From: Terriglobia bacterium
GTDB lineage: Bacteria; Acidobacteriota; Terriglobia; Bryobacterales; Bryobacteraceae
Direction: 5' to 3'
NCBI GenBank assembly: GCA_020073145.1
Contig: JAIQFS010000003.1
Location: 62,001 to 126,000 of the forward strand
Length of the DNA stretch: 64,000 nucleotides
Numbering within the stretch: the first letter of the stretch is position 1; the number at the start of each line of letters is the position of its first letter. A program made the translations under genes and the position numbers. The notes beneath the pieces are model-generated. The model was not told the origin of the DNA. It saw only the letters and a program-made list of their open reading frames with translations, and searched no databases. Shown here in pieces: positions 63,052 through 64,000 of the stretch.

Positions 63052-64000
63052 TTACACCAGACCCGTCAGGTATCCCGTGCTGTCGCCCAGGCTCTCCTGG
63101 TGGATTCCGTACAAATTGATGATGCTCAACAGCAGGTTGCCGGTCGTAATCGTCTTGGTCGGAAACGCCAGGTGCCGTCCGCCCTTCAGTTGCCCCGACG
63201 CCCCGCCTACCAGAATGTGCGGCACGTCGTAATGCAAATGCTGGTTGGAATCGCCCATGTTGGTTCCATACAGCACCAGCGAGTGGTCCAACAGCGTGCC
63301 GTCCCCATCCGGTGTCTTCTGCAATTTATCGATGTAGTACGCCAGACACTTCACGTGATACTGGTTCAGCTTCGAGTACTGCGCGATGCGCTCCGGGTTT
63401 TCCGCGTGGTGCGACCCGCCGTGAAAGCTCAGGCTCGGAACATCGCTCGCCGGATACGCCCGGCCCGTCAGATCGCGTGCGAACAGCAGTGAAGAAACGC
63501 GCGTGATGTCGGCCTTGAACGCCAGCACCTGCAGGTCGAATTGCAGTTTGAGGTGTTCGTCGAACAACTCCGGAATACCGGTCGGAACCACCACCCCTTC
63601 CATCGAAACATTGCCCGTGGCCTTCTTGGCGATATCCAGCCGGCGCTCCAGTTCGCGGATGTCCTCGGTGTACTCGTCCAGCTTCGCCCGGTCGTCCGCC
63701 GGCAGGTCCTTCTTGAACCGCGCCAGGCTCTGCGTGACCGAATCGAGGATGCTCCGGTCCTGTTCGCGGCGCGCCGCGCGCTCTTCCGGCGTGCGCGCTT
63801 GTACATCCCCGAACAGGCGTTCGAACACAACCTGCGGGTTCAGTTCCATGGGCAGAGGCTGCTCAGGAGTGGCCCACGAGATCGAATTGGTGTAGGCGCA
63901 ACTGTAGCCCTCGCCGCAGTTGCTGGAATTGGCGCCCGGATCCTCGATCGCCAGTTGCAGCGAGGGCAGCAGCGTCTCCTGCCCGATCTTCTGCGCGATC
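63052..64000 (-). CDS. DUF1552 protein, 5' end outside the window
   Basis: The frame is open to the window edge. Upstream of MELNPQVV it continues with NSSNCGEGYSCAYTNSISWATP, so the ATG at 63849 is internal. Visible parts are VFERLFGD, LDEYTEDIRELERRLDIA, SSLLFARDLTGR, the His-rich SFHGGSHHAENPERI and LVLYGTNMGDSNQHLHYDVPHILVGG. The family is frequent in Acidobacteriota and Planctomycetes, usually exported by Tat next to a DUF1592-type cytochrome gene; function unproven. It is followed by the ankyrin gene. Confidence 0.88.
   Translation of the reverse strand, partial: IAQKIGQETLLPSLQLAIEDPGANSSNCGEGYSCAYTNSISWATPEQPLPMELNPQVVFERLFGDVQARTPEERAARREQDRSILDSVTQSLARFKKDLPADDRAKLDEYTEDIRELERRLDIAKKATGNVSMEGVVVPTGIPELFDEHLKLQFDLQVLAFKADITRVSSLLFARDLTGRAYPASDVPSLSFHGGSHHAENPERIAQYSKLNQYHVKCLAYYIDKLQKTPDGDGTLLDHSLVLYGTNMGDSNQHLHYDVPHILVGGASGQLKGGRHLAFPTKTITTGNLLLSIINLYGIHQESLGDSTGYLTGLV

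Overview
The window is a GC-rich bacterial chromosome segment with about 50 intact genes. Its gene content points to Acidobacteriota, probably a Solibacter/Bryobacter-like member of Bryobacterales. Indicators are an Oar-like TonB receptor with an N-terminal carboxypeptidase-regulatory domain, an ADOP-type duplicated permease without an ATPase, a TIGR03436-like VWFA-related protein, a secreted ankyrin protein beside a DUF1552 protein, DUF4159, PadR paired with a permease-prefix membrane protein, LpxC (Gram-negative) and MqnA (futalosine menaquinone pathway). The taxonomy is inferred from gene content only. I see no prophage, insertion sequence or CRISPR array.

Layout. 0.1-13.5 kb looks like a pectin/galacturonate locus: a uronate-isomerase-like protein, a hybrid sensor kinase, a LysR regulator divergent from a large TonB receptor, then tightly overlapping genes for tagaturonate epimerase, pectinesterase and polygalacturonase. 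13.6-15.2 kb is a cobalt-type nitrile hydratase operon (alpha, beta, activator). 15.3-31 kb is mixed: an aminotransferase, a VWFA-like secreted protein, a transglutaminase-like protein, a PQQ-type propeller protein, an ADOP permease, a Mut7-C RNase-like protein, bacterioferritin, GlgX, an APC permease, DedA, a PpiD/SurA-like foldase and a serpin. 31-38 kb holds signal peptidase I and a CzcCBA-type metal efflux operon led by a His-rich secreted protein. 38-47 kb has uvrA, a caspase-like gene behind a hairpin-rich leader, lpxC and polA. 46.6-48.4 kb contains two decayed alpha/beta-hydrolase genes. 48.5-53.2 kb has a phosphodiesterase, a phosphotriesterase-like protein, DUF4159 and a PadR operon with a clear promoter/operator. 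53.2-59.8 kb has a deoxyhypusine-synthase-like protein, a ymdB-GGDEF-mqnA-secG series, tRNA-Leu(GAG), an HDOD protein and two short genes of 49 and 59 codons. 59.9-64 kb has a glyoxalase-like protein, a gene fragment, a secreted ankyrin protein and a DUF1552 protein that runs off the edge.

How the parts work together. In the first region the extracellular enzymes (pectinesterase, polygalacturonase) would release galacturonate, the TonB receptor could import the products, and the uronate-isomerase-like protein with UxaE would carry galacturonate to fructuronate. This is a pectin locus without a SusD partner.

Recurring sequence features beyond single genes are: TAnnnT boxes ending 5-6 nt before start codons, which suggest leaderless transcripts; convergent gene pairs whose stop codons overlap or sit inside short palindromes; and a dispersed hairpin repeat of about 45 bp just after stop codons.
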